Positions 1 through 9,500 of a stretch of DNA of 27,026 nt are shown one piece after another. Position 1 is the first letter of the stretch. Each line of letters starts with the position of its first letter. Position numbers and translations under genes: made by a program. The notes beneath the pieces were generated by a model that did not search any database, was not told where the DNA came from, and saw only the letters and a list, made by a program, of their open reading frames with translations. Source of the stretch: Novakomyces olei (lineage: Eukaryota > Ascomycota > Novakomycetes > Novakomycetales > Novakomycetaceae); assembly GCA_016906335.1 (NCBI GenBank), contig JADEYG010000010.1:1-27026 (forward strand), in the 5' to 3' direction.

Positions 1-107
1 AAATAATTACCCTTTAGTCACGAGATCCGCTGCTCATGGCCATCAAAAACACACGCGAGGTTGCGTTTGCCGCATACATCGCACGGATTGAGTACCAGAA
101 CACTTGA
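1..107 (+). CDS. Possible 3' end of an unrecognised gene
   Basis: An open frame enters near the left edge and ends at a TGA at 105-107. The last residues read MAIKNTREVAFAAYIARIE followed by YQNT. There is an upstream stop in this frame within the window, so either the gene is frame-broken like its neighbours or this is chance. The residue mix looks like an amphipathic helix at a protein C-terminus. I do not recognise the family and assign no function. Confidence 0.22.
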
Positions 108-1085
108 TTTTGAGCCTTCGACATCGCGAGCATCTAATACGGTACATTTAGCTTACGCATAAATATGTCAAACTTACGCGTTAGGGGGCCCTTTTGTTAA
201 CCCGGTGAGCATTGCCCGCCATTGCCGCCCGCCTTTTGGGCAGAGTGATGTATGTACCCGAATAGACGGCGATACTGCACTATTATTTGTATTTTTATCA
301 ATTAATATAAATAGAGAGTGAGTGGGGAAATGTAGGAGAACGCTTGCCATAGTAAAATAAAAGGCATATGTACGAGGTCAGACAACGACATGATAAGGTC
401 GATATGCGATGGGCAAATAGGCTTTGTCGCTATTGAATGTGGGAAAGTAAAATCTGCTTATTATGGGACTAGATACCATCGTTGTGATCATTGCTGAGCT
501 ATAGTCAGGCGAAATTCAAAACGAGGGAGAGTATTTATAAAAGTGGTCTATTAGGAAGCTGTGCCGTGGTGCAACACAAAATGCAGCATACCCAGGAAAT
601 TATTCCACATGAACGCTTTCAAGTTTGATTTGTGCTTGCACCTTTTCACTCATGTCATAAACTTTTAACAAAGCAATTTTAACTGAAAAATATAGCCTCC
701 ACTTTTTTTTTTTTTTTTGCGCAAATGAGAATTTTATTTTATTTTATTTTTTTCTTCAATAAAATTGTATGCGGCAATTGATCACTTTTGCTGAGCAAGA
801 CAAATCAAATTTTCCTTCATATCAGCCGACAGCACTGTCTTCTTACAACTTCCAATCATTTTGAAAGACTTGGATGGCCAATTTTTTTATTTGCAGGGTT
901 TGCGATACCAGATTGCCAGATAATATAGTAAACTTTGTTATAATTGATTCAATTGTTGGCAACCGAATGCTGGAATTTTTACAAATTGGGGGCAAGAGAG
1001 CCAGAAAACAGGTCGCACATAGAATAAGACTTTTAATCCAATCTGAGTGAAGAGAAAACGGCCAGCGCTTCTCGTCCTTTCGGAA
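108..1085. other. Intergenic, no gene seen
   Basis: No frame of convincing length or composition is visible on either strand. The stretch is AT-rich and includes a 16-base T homopolymer at 703-718 followed by TTTTA-type runs to about 750. Such T tracts are common in fungal promoters and terminators but prove nothing here. Confidence 0.6.
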
Positions 1086-1240
1086 CGATAATTTGTTATC
1101 GCTGCTTAAGCAAGCGCGTCACATACATCCAATCGGAAACGTTCCCGATCGCTGAGTGGGTACGATATAGTCAATACTGATAAAGTGAGAAGGAGCTTAC
1201 CTTTGTGTTACTTTCTTTATTCTATAAATACCTGTTATCG
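1086..1240. promoter_or_regulatory. GATA-site cluster upstream of the FAD oxidase
   Basis: Four matches to HGATAR, the consensus of fungal nitrogen GATA factors (AreA/NIT2/Gln3), lie 165-320 bases before the oxidase start. Two form a palindrome, CGATAATTTGTTATCG (1086-1101). The others are TGATAA at 1178-1183 and CGATAA on the minus strand at 1235-1240. A TATA-like TCTATAAATA lies at about 1221-1230. The sites are seen directly; binding and nitrogen control are inferred from the family consensus. In AT-rich DNA single sites occur by chance, so weight rests on the clustering and the palindrome. Confidence 0.5.
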
Positions 1241-1406
1241 GAAGCGCTACCGCGAGATACGTGGGCGCAATGTAACCTGCCTTTCGGAGAGCGATCTGGT
1301 CTTACATCAGATACTCCATCTTTATGGACTTAATAAAGACTGAGTAACTACTTGAACTTAATTAGCAATTACAGTTCTGCTGCTTTGATATTTGAAGACG
1401 CGCAAT

Positions 1407-2831
1407 ATGAAAATTCAAAAGTCAGACCCAATAATCATAGTTGGTGGGGGCGCTTATGGTCTTTCGACTGCACTCCATTTGTTGCAAGATGGTTTCACCA
1501 ACCTATCCGTCTTTGAAAAGAGCGAGACAATTCCTCCTTTACAGTCGGCTGCGAATGATCTCAACAAAATTGTGCGAGCGGAATACGAGGAGCCATTCTA
1601 TTCGGATTTGACCTTGGTAGGCAGTATACTTTTTTTCAATAAACATATTTTTGTTCAATTTTGATCCGGTTTAGACATCGGCATAAAATGTTTTGTGCTA
1701 TCATCTTTGGCTATTTACAGTTTTATTAATTTATCAGAAAGCAATTGAAGCTTGGAAAACTCCTCTTTTTGCGCCACATTTCCACCAAGTTGGTTTCGTC
1801 CACTGTGTGTCTGGAGCTGCTCCACAGGAAGCACAAAACACTCTAAACAGGTTCCAGAAGGCGGCGGAAAATAATCCGGTTCTAAAGCCTCATGTGAAAC
1901 CAATTAACGGGCCCGTCGACGTGCATGAAACTTGCTGGCAATTCAATCAGGGCCAAACGCCAGGCTGGAAAGGCTACGTCAACTACTATGACGGTTACGC
2001 ACACTCAGGAAATGCTCTTGTTTCTGTCTTTCGAGCCACAATTTCATCTGGCGTAAAGTACTTCTTGGGCCTCAATACGAAGTCAAGAAAGTGATTTACG
2101 GTAAGCCTGTGTCTCAGAATTTTGCCGGTGTTCAAACAAAAGACGGTAAGATTTATAAGGCCGCGCTCGTTATTGTAGCGGCTGGAGCGGCAGTTGGACG
2201 CTTGATTCCAGAACTTGGAAGGCAAGTCGTTGCTAAGTCTTGGTCTGTAGCCCATGTCCATTTGACGGACGAAGAAACGTCGGCTTTACGTGGAATCCCT
2301 GTCACTTATGCCCGTGATTTAGGCTTCTTTTTCGAGCCTGATCCAAAGACAAATTTGTTGAAACTGTGTCCCATGGGTGGTGGCTATATCAATACTGACC
2401 CAATGAATGGAGTATCTTATGCTCCGGAGTCTTATGGAGATAGTGCGTTTATGCCAGAGGAGGACGAAAAGAAAGTACGGCTTTTACTAAAGCAAACCCT
2501 ACCTTATTTGGCCGATCGCCCTCTGGTGCAAAAGACACTTTGCTGGTTTGCCGATACAAAGGACACAGATTTTATTTTCGATTATGCCCCAAATTCTAAT
2601 TCTACAGTACTTGTAATGTCTGGTGACTCTGGCCATGCTTTCAAGATGTTTCCAATAATTGGTTCATGGATCGTCGATCTTTTGAAGGCTCCCAATGGCC
2701 AACAGAATACAAAGCGCTGGCGCTGGAAGGAAGCTAACGACAAAAAAGAGAAATGGGCCGGAGAAGTCAGCTGGCGGCTTGGCGCAAGCACAGAGTTTGC
2801 GGATATCAAGCAGCCAAGGTCCAAACTATAG
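1407..2831 (+). CDS. Peroxisomal FAD-dependent amino-acid/fructosyl-amine oxidase
   Basis: This is a DAO-family flavoenzyme related to fungal fructosyl amino acid oxidases, sarcosine oxidases and pipecolate oxidases, which oxidise a secondary amine with O2 and release H2O2. The ATG at 1407 gives a short leader and then the FAD-binding beta-alpha-beta motif IIIVGGGAYGLSTALHL. The segment NDLNKIVRAEY matches the family's flavin-attachment neighbourhood, and GWKGYVNYYDGYAHSGNAL follows in exon 2. The C-terminal GDSGHAFKMFPIIG is the usual second FAD contact. The protein ends in SKL, a canonical PTS1, so it should act in peroxisomes beside catalase. One intron (1617-1737) restores the frame. A one-base shift near 2068 breaks the frame; beyond it the sequence resumes as PQYEVKKVIYG. 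Length is about 430 residues, normal for the family. The exact substrate cannot be read from sequence. Confidence 0.85.
1617..1737 (+). other. Intron in the FAD oxidase gene
   Basis: The intron starts GTAGGC and ends TATCAG. Removing these 121 bases joins the codons for DLTL directly to KAIEAWKTPLF, as the oxidase family requires, with no phase change. A TATTAAT element about 10 bases before the acceptor could be the branch site. The intron holds in-frame stops, so splicing is needed. Confidence 0.7.
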
Positions 2832-3299
2832 ATCTTGGCAACAGAATTGGGATTATTATTATTAGAATTATTTTTAGGTAAATAGTAAAAACATTTTCTT
2901 TTGAATTGGGAATCATGCTGAGCTTGAACAAATTAGATATAATAAAAAATCAATTGAAATCGGGGAAAAATTACAGTGAAATGCAAAGGTGTAGTGTGAA
3001 GAAGAATGGGCAGCAATGTGAATTTACTAATGATAACAGTTGTCTTTTCCTTCGACAGAGGCCAGCTGCACAAATTAATAAGATCAGATATACAAAAATA
3101 TCAGTGATGTGACTATAAATGCTCTCAGTTATAAGACCAACATAATGGGGGTAAGTGTTTAAACCTTTATTTGCAATATGTAAAAAAGGCTTTTTAAACC
3201 TAAGAAACAATGTAATTAGATGTATACCAATGTTGGAAAAGAAATTTATCATATCGTACATAATTAGTGACCGAGACTGACTAAATGGAGATTCTGTCG
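2832..3299. other. Convergent intergenic region
   Basis: This lies between the 3' ends of the FAD oxidase (+) and the P5C dehydrogenase (-). It is AT-rich with no convincing gene. An open stretch at 2906-3112 (+) lacks any recognisable domain and has a composition like spacer DNA. Both genes' polyadenylation signals are expected here, but no single signal stands out. Confidence 0.5.
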
Positions 3300-5100
3300 C
3301 GAACAACTTACCGTTGCTTGGATATAAAACCGACAGGGGAAAAAATTCTTCCTTGATCAAACGAGATACAGAATTGCGTAAACCGTCTGAGCTGCCGCCT
3401 TAATGTACGTACGCTCGCTCGGAGCGCCGCCGAAAGATGGCTGACAAATAGAAGCATATTTTGCAGTCTGTGAAGAGTAGAATTATTACAAAATAATAAA
3501 TAAAACGCTAAAATAATGACGTATGGAAAAAAGTTTCCGGCAGAAAGCCGGAGTATTTTCAGCTCTTGATGATTTTCCGGTCCTGAGGAAAAAGCACCTG
3601 AAGGGCCAACCCGCCACCAGGCCGGTCAATCAGTCTTAAGCATCTTTGAGAAATCGGCATCAGGGTAACGTAAACAGTAAGAACAGGCCAAAGATTTCCT
3701 CATTGAAAAGCTATGCTCCGAATCTTTGCAACGTAGACAGTAGGCTTGACAATAATATCCCACAGAATCATCAATAATACCACCAGCAATGCACTCCAAC
3801 TGGAATCGGCTATGCTCATACGATAATCTTCTTGATCTTATCGAAGAGCGTCGGTGAATGACGGGCCAATAAGCTCCAATCTTGTCCGGGTTGCCGAAGT
3901 AATCTTGCTGATACCATTTTCAACAGAGAGAGAAACTCTTGTGCTCGGCGATTCCGGAAGGTACAAACGCGAAGTTGCTGAGCACTTTTGGCCCTGGTAC
4001 CAAATGATCCACGGATAGTGTGGTAAACCAGCACTTGGAATATCAGCGGTAGAGTCGAACAAATGGAAGATTCTTCCCATTGTCTCAGCTCCAACACGAG
4101 AAACTCGCGATAGAGATTGCTGGCAATCCTGTACCAATACGGCATAAAAGATCGAAAAACATCAGAAGACCCAATAAAATTAAGACAGCGGAAGTCAGGG
4201 TGTTTAAAGACAGCGTCGTTGATGACTCAGATCACCAGTTGACGAATTGAATACATCTTTGGCAGACTGCTTCCAAGAGGATTTTGTATACAGATAACTG
4301 GCATAGACGCTAAGGGAGAACTCCAGAGAACCACGTTGCCCATATAAGAGCGGGAGCAGAGACCAAATTACTCCTAGAGCGGTAAAGTTGAAGGGAAGAT
4401 GGAATAGAGAAACCCTCCAAGGCGATAGTCGAGTCGGCTAATTCAGGTTAGAATTGTGAACAAGGTATAAAACTGCAATACGCTAGTAAGATGATATTAT
4501 ATTTGAACATAACCGAGCAGACACAAAGTAGCCAGGAATCAACTCCACATTCCAATCACTGCCCGGTCAGGCTGTCTACAAATCTTGCGGCAATTACAGT
4601 TCAATCGAAAGAAATCGGCCAATTCGGCGGAAGCATCAATTTCAGCTTGCAGATGTTCTTTCTTGGGCCTAAATATTTGCTGATAGTTCTCATATTGACT
4701 TTCAGTCACCAATTCAGCTGCCTTTAAAAAGATGCTTGCACGATGACGAATGGTGTGTTCTCCCACTCCTCTTACACTTAGGGCTGCTTCAATGCTCAGA
4801 GACTTGCTCCTTTTCGAAAGAGGGTATTAGTGAATTTAATTGCGTGCTCTGCTGGTAAAGGCGATCCCATGATTTTCGCTACTGTGCATTTGCCGATCGA
4901 ATACATATTCGCTTTGCAAGGCAATTGAGATCGGAGTCTCTTTAGAACAACTTCCAACTTTTCACGTTTCCTGAACCCTTTTTATAGTGTAACTAGAAAA
5001 ATTTAGCAAACGTTGGTTAATTGATAGCAAAATAAAGAATTTTTTGAACGGATGGAGGAAAGTTTGCATTGGCGTACGTTAGACTCGTTTCTGGGATCAG
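3300..5100 (-). CDS. PUT2: Delta-1-pyrroline-5-carboxylate dehydrogenase (ALDH4 family)
   Basis: This mitochondrial aldehyde dehydrogenase oxidises glutamate semialdehyde (P5C) to glutamate with NAD+. In animals the same enzyme, ALDH4A1, oxidises 3-hydroxy-P5C to 4-hydroxyglutamate. Read from about 5000 downward one finds RASIFLKAAELVTE, AEIDASAELADFFR, FNFTAL, GNVVLW, PLASMPVI and FNFIGSS-like segments. The catalytic block is GQKCSATSRLYLPES, holding the nucleophile Cys. GYY, KPTVYVAK, GPVLTVYV and YPDADFSKMLKTIDR follow, the order of human ALDH4A1. The C-terminus (IKEEFFPL) lies near 3330 but its exact stop is uncertain. At least one intron is present (4438-4543) and others are likely at both ends. 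Several one-base frame shifts interrupt the reading. The start is unresolved; a mitochondrial leader is expected upstream of 4980. Identity is secure, boundaries are not. Confidence 0.93.
4438..4543 (-). other. Probable intron in the P5C dehydrogenase gene
   Basis: On the minus strand the sequence between the AEIDASAELADFFR exon and the GGFLYSIFPFNFTAL exon contains stops and no ALDH similarity. It ends CTAACCTGAATTAG, a good branch site (4447-4451) and acceptor. The donor is less certain: GTTGAT starting at 4543 fits best, but the joined frame is off by one base, consistent with the indels seen in this gene. Confidence 0.6.
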
Positions 5101-5856
5101 GTAAGCGAATGCATGGTGTCTTGTTCGAATTGAACAAACCGACCCGCCTGGCGCATTGATCGGCGATTAGAGATTAATGAAAACCAGCCATATTACAGAT
5201 GTGCTGACGCTTGCTTTGTATAAAATGCTGTTACACCGGAAGTCTGAAAGCACAAGAAAATGGCTTGTCAAAGAGCAGGCTGTCCCTTTATACATCTGTT
5301 ATCGGATAATAATTATTATAATTCAGCTACAATAAATGTACGTCGGATGCTTTCCCGATGGTTATTTTTTCCTTATTGTTCCATATCGGACGGAAACTCA
5401 AATTGGAGTGGCGGTAAAGTGCGAATATATCCCTAACACAATCGCATTTGAATGGAATTGGAGAGGAAGCAGACCATGTATTTGTAAGAAATTCTTATTT
5501 GATGTTTCAAACTAAAATGACCCAGCTGTCAAATGTTTGCGTGTTGTTTTGGACTATTTTGTATCAGTTGATGAACCATGTGAATGTGTTCAGTACTAGC
5601 AAGTGATGGTAAATGTATATGTATTTTTTCTAATAAACAATTACCTAAAACTACTGACTTGTCGTTATAATTAACAGTGTCTTGTAGAGCTATGGAAAAG
5701 ACATGCCTGACCTAAGAAAATTCTGCAAAACATTAGTCAGAAATAATTACCAATAAATGTGCCGTCCTACTTAAAGCCAGATAAACTTTGGACGTGAATG
5801 AATCTCTTAGCCACTAAGAAATTCATATTTTATGAAGCAGATCAATACTGTAAAAT
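5101..5856. other. Intergenic between P5C dehydrogenase and P5C reductase
   Basis: No gene is seen. The region should hold the promoter of the P5C dehydrogenase (transcribed leftward) and the 3' end of the reductase. One minus-strand HGATAR match (CGATAA) lies at 5299-5304. The rest is AT-rich without notable repeats. Confidence 0.5.
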
Positions 5857-6796
5857 CTATTTAAAACATTTTAGTGCTTGTATCGTTAATGTGGGTAACT
5901 TCCCATAAGGCGGGCTAACGGTAACTGCTTCAAGCACAGCTCGTCCAAATGACCTCGAACCCTGTTCTTCCATGACCATCACTCCAGCGATGTACAGCCT
6001 CCAGTGAAGTGCCCTGAACCTCAATTCCGCTGGAGATACCCACTTTGAAGAATACCCGCTGTACGCGCATAGACTGAAATCACTCATTTTACGGGCAAAC
6101 TGCGGGGCACGCCAACAGCGACAGAAGCATCAATCATAGCATCACAACAATTGAGAAAAATGCGGGCGTAAGAGCCAGCCACAGCAGTAGCTGACATTCC
6201 ATCAATTTGGTTCAATTGGACTGTTTCGCCAATTTGTTCGAAAATGAAATTTTGCAAGTAAAAAGGTCTTGAGGTTTGGATCTGATCTTCAATAGCAGTC
6301 AGAGACTGTAGCAACTGAAGCAACATGAAAGGTACAAAAACCCAAGACCAGATCTTTTGTATGGTTTCAGCCGAGTTTAGATCCGTAAATGCTCCTTCCA
6401 ATTCTGGTCTCAGCCACATACACTATCAAAAGTTGCCCTTCAATACCTGACGAAGAGCGTCATTGTTCAGTACCTCTGCAATCTCGCTAGTTCAAGCCTA
6501 AGATTTAGTATCTTGCTCCCTGACCGCTTGACGTTCTGGCTTCGATAAACTGAAAGCTGTCGAGTATTTGAAAACGAGCCTCAAGTCTTGAGCCCGGACC
6601 GCTCGCTGCGTACGCATGCAAGAACCGTGAAAAGATGGTTCGCGCTTTTTCAACAGCGGCAAGTAACCGCCTAAAATGCAACGCCATGTTTCCTGCCGAA
6701 AAGCGAAAATCAGGTCAGAGAAATACTTCAAACGGTGGTGCTAGCTAACGTACCACATCCTAGTATAACAAGAGTCAAGTTACAGGAGCATATATA
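5857..6796 (-). CDS. PRO3: Pyrroline-5-carboxylate reductase
   Basis: The enzyme reduces P5C to proline with NAD(P)H in the cytosol. Exon 1 (about 6796-6754) encodes LTLVILGCG, and splicing at 6753/6693 gives GCGNM, the Rossmann motif of the ProC family. In exon 2, VRTQRAV-like and PSEIAEVLNNDALRQVLKG-like segments follow, then the helical dimerisation domain with AMIDASVAVGVPRSL (the conserved A.ADAGV.AGLPR block). Near the C-terminus, AGVMVMEEQGSRS FGRAVLEAV corresponds to the family's TIAGL.ALE..G..RAAV..AV. The stop is at 5857. The start codon is uncertain because an indel separates the nearest ATG (about 6796) from the frame. Several further one-base shifts occur. This is a biosynthetic-direction enzyme among catabolic genes, which is unusual. 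The Aspergillus prn cluster also contains a reductase-like member, prnX. Confidence 0.88.
6693..6753 (-). other. Intron in the P5C reductase gene
   Basis: The donor is GTACGT and the acceptor CGGCAG; length is 61 bases. A CTGAC branch-like element lies about 25 bases before the acceptor. The joined codons read TGT G|GA AAC ATG, giving Cys-Gly-Asn-Met exactly where the family has its GxGNM nucleotide-binding motif. This is strong support for the splice sites. Confidence 0.8.
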
Positions 6797-7229
6797 TACA
6801 ATAGAGTCTGCAATGGATGTTAAAGCAAAGCCTAAGCGCGTCCGGTTTTGTCTGGTCTACTGCTGATATTAATTTATTATATACGCTTGAAAAACAGAGA
6901 GTATAGTGCAATCTTTCGATGCGTATCTTCCAAATCTTCGGTATAACGTTGTGATAAAGCATTAAATGGTTCTATGGATTCGGATCCGATGATATTGTGC
7001 GGGATATATAAAACGTGTGTGTGGGCGTAATATTAAATATAGTCTGAAATGGATAGATCGATAAGAAATAATGAAATAAATCTGCAAAACTTTTTGGCGC
7101 TATATTACTAAAATTTCATACGGATCTACATAATCGATAACGGAAGGTTTACTCATAATCGTAATCAAATTTATCTAAATTTCTTCATCGCTAAAGTTCT
7201 GTGTTCAAATTGAAATACAGGACTTCTAT
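6797..7229. promoter_or_regulatory. Promoter region of P5C reductase with scattered GATA sites
   Basis: This gap lies upstream of the reductase (-) and downstream of proline dehydrogenase (-). HGATAR matches occur at 6952-6957 (TGATAA), 7059-7064 (CGATAA), 7135-7140 (CGATAA) and 7171-7176 (AGATAA on the minus strand). The density is only modestly above what AT-rich DNA gives by chance. No gene is visible. A TATATATA run lies right at the reductase start (about 6789-6797). Confidence 0.4.
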
Positions 7230-8640
7230 GTAAGACAGCTGGTAAAATCGAGAAAAACATCTCCGGGCAAGCTCTTCTTAAAGCTTTGTGTTCATTCACC
7301 AAGTGGTGCTACAGCGTCTCTATTTTCAACAGCTCTGCGAAGAAGGTAAGCCCAGACTTCAGTCATCGTTCCCATTGCGAGCACTTGTAAACCTCTGGAG
7401 TGCCGCGTTGTCCTCATTTGTAGTAGAGAGAAACTGACTTCGTCGACATTCCATGAGCTGTCCAAATGAACTGGACGTTGGTAAATTGTGCTGATTCGAT
7501 GCTTGTGAAGATCGTGAGCTTCATTACACTTTTCTTGTTGTGGCTTGCCAAAAAAAGGTTAACCAATGGGAAGGCTTATCAATACAATTGGTTCAAACTG
7601 TTGTTTAGTAAGACTGAGAGATGTAGTTGTAAGCATCGTCAGTATTCTTTGTATCGTGGATCAGACACCTCTCGTCGGTATTCATATAGGCGCCTTGACT
7701 AACTTCAGACCGAGTGTAAATCCTTCTTTTTCAGCCTCACCATATGCTGAGGATGTCGACGGAGTATTTTCAAGTAGCCTGATTATGTATATAGATAATC
7801 GATAGCGTCCCTGTTATATTTGGCATGAGAACCATGCCGGCTTTGATATTCCCCATTGGAAACGCTGAGATTCAGCATCAATGAGGATGCGAATACCGCG
7901 AGATTTGCATTTTGTAGCAATTTCATCCATAGATCAACTGCTTGTTGTGACGGAAGTTCGTCCGTGCTAAAGCCGCCGCAACATTAGGCCCGGCTCAGTC
8001 ATTCTAAAAATTAGTTTAAAAGAATTTCTAAAAAGTCTTGAACCTGTTTGGTTTCAAGCTTTAGCGCCTTCTTTCACTTACTTAGAGCCAGATAGTCCCT
8101 TCTCCAGAAACTCCACAGTCAATAAAGTCCGACCCGCCAGGATTCTATGTTTGCACACTAGCAAAGCTGGGTCTACAGACAGTCCCTTTTTCTTTTTTTC
8201 CAACACCGCCATTCCTAAGCTTGCCTGTTCTGTTTTATGATCGAAGTTATCTCCTTCGCATAAGTCATAATCATGCCACGAAACCCCATATTTTTTTATT
8301 GCCAAACGGTAGATTTAGACTTGATAGCATTTCTCCAGAACAAAACTGATTGTAAAACGTTTTTTCAGAAGATTTTTAACAAAGGGTTTGCGATCGACAT
8401 TAAAATAACTGATCTCCTGGCTGAGATTTTTGTTAAGGCAGCAAGCGCTGAGTAAGAAGATATGGTTTTGATGAGACGTTGAAACGAGCATGACCTTAAA
8501 AGGAAGGATCGGTATCGCGCAGACAGAGGTGTAACGCAGATGTCTCAGCAGGCTTATCGAGCTGCTCAGCCCGTACCCCGGCACTTGAAGAGGAGGACTG
8601 GATTCCCCTGACAAACAGATCGATCAAGTAATTTGAAGAA
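7230..8640 (-). CDS. PUT1: Proline dehydrogenase (proline/hydroxyproline oxidase)
   Basis: This mitochondrial inner-membrane flavoenzyme oxidises proline to P5C, and in some family members hydroxyproline to 3-hydroxy-P5C. The minus strand shows a basic N-terminal leader, NVDRKPFVKNLLKK, and then a segment equivalent to the family's YN.FC.GE. It continues with FDHKTEQASLGMAVLEKK, AGRTLLTVEFLEKG, DEIATKCKSRGIRILIDAE (TIM-barrel FAD region), GFTLGLKLVK, FLASHNKKSVMKL, GTPEVYKCS and YLLRRAVENRDAV. The last is the highly conserved R-R..EN.D motif that binds the substrate carboxylate. Order and spacing match fungal Put1/PrnD over its full length (about 460 residues). Many single-base shifts interrupt the frame. 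The start is unclear: ATGs at 8693 and about 8614 are both possible. The C-terminus runs to about 7230. Confidence 0.93.
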
Positions 8641-8693
8641 TTTCGAACCGGATTTAAAAGATCAGTCTAGAATTGACACAGCAAACTTGCCAT

Positions 8694-9500
8694 TTCGATT
8701 TACTCTGTCAAGTTTAGTTTTCGAATCTAGTATTGGAGGTTCAAGGAAGGAGCTTTGATTTAAGGTGGTAGACTCCATCTTATCAGCATATCGAATCATG
8801 CCTATTAGATTCTTTATTCATTCTCGGGTTTGTTTCCGTGTCAGGCACGACAGGGTAAATACAGAATATTTTGCTTTACAAATTGTCATACTTGATTGTT
8901 CGCCCATGCCCACAATTGCCGCCTGGAACTCCTGTCATCGGCCAATCAAAGACCACTATCTTATCAAGGGTGGAAAAAAAAAAAAATACACTAACCTCTC
9001 CTTCGGACATGAAGGGGAGCCTTCCGTCCGCCATATTGTGGAGACAGGGCAGTTTTACCGACGATGCTGCGACACGGGCAAAGCTCCGATTATTTCGTAT
9101 GAAGTGTTAAACAGCACAGTAATCCCAGTCCGCTAGCAGCATTTATAAGCAAATTATTACAGTATTTTACTAATTTTATTGCGGCCTAGAACGAGAACAA
9201 TTGGTCTTCAGATGAAAGGGAAACCGATTTCTTGCCAACTCCATTCTCTAAAAGACGAGGAAAACTGGCTAGTTTTTGCATTATATACTTCTAGACTCTT
9301 ATTTCTAGATTGCCTAGCCGCCATCAATCCATATTAACGTTCGTTTTCATCGGCTTCGAACTTCTATTCAAGGATTAATATAATAATAAATAATGCCAAA
9401 ATATTTGCCCGACGAGTTTTAACCATTGCTCAATTAATGATACAATATTATGAAGTTCTTACATCTAAGCTTTGACATAATGATTAAATTGGCTATGCAA
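8694..9500. other. Region upstream of proline dehydrogenase, with GATA sites and a GC-richer patch
   Basis: This lies between the start of proline dehydrogenase (-) and the 3' end of the aminotransferase (-). HGATAR matches are at 8780-8785 (minus-strand TGATAA) and, overlapping, 8956-8961 and 8961-8966 (minus-strand AGATAG and TGATAA). A GC-richer patch at about 8890-9135 is open on both strands, but neither translation resembles a family I know. It may be a small gene, a broken exon or dense promoter DNA. It contains an A13 homopolymer at about 8974-8986. The stretch 9140-9500 is AT-rich and shows nothing. Confidence 0.4.

Noticed and set aside
2906-3112. A 68-codon plus-strand frame after the FAD oxidase.
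   Set aside because: No similarity or start context is apparent, the composition is that of spacer DNA, and it overlaps the expected 3' regions of two convergent genes.
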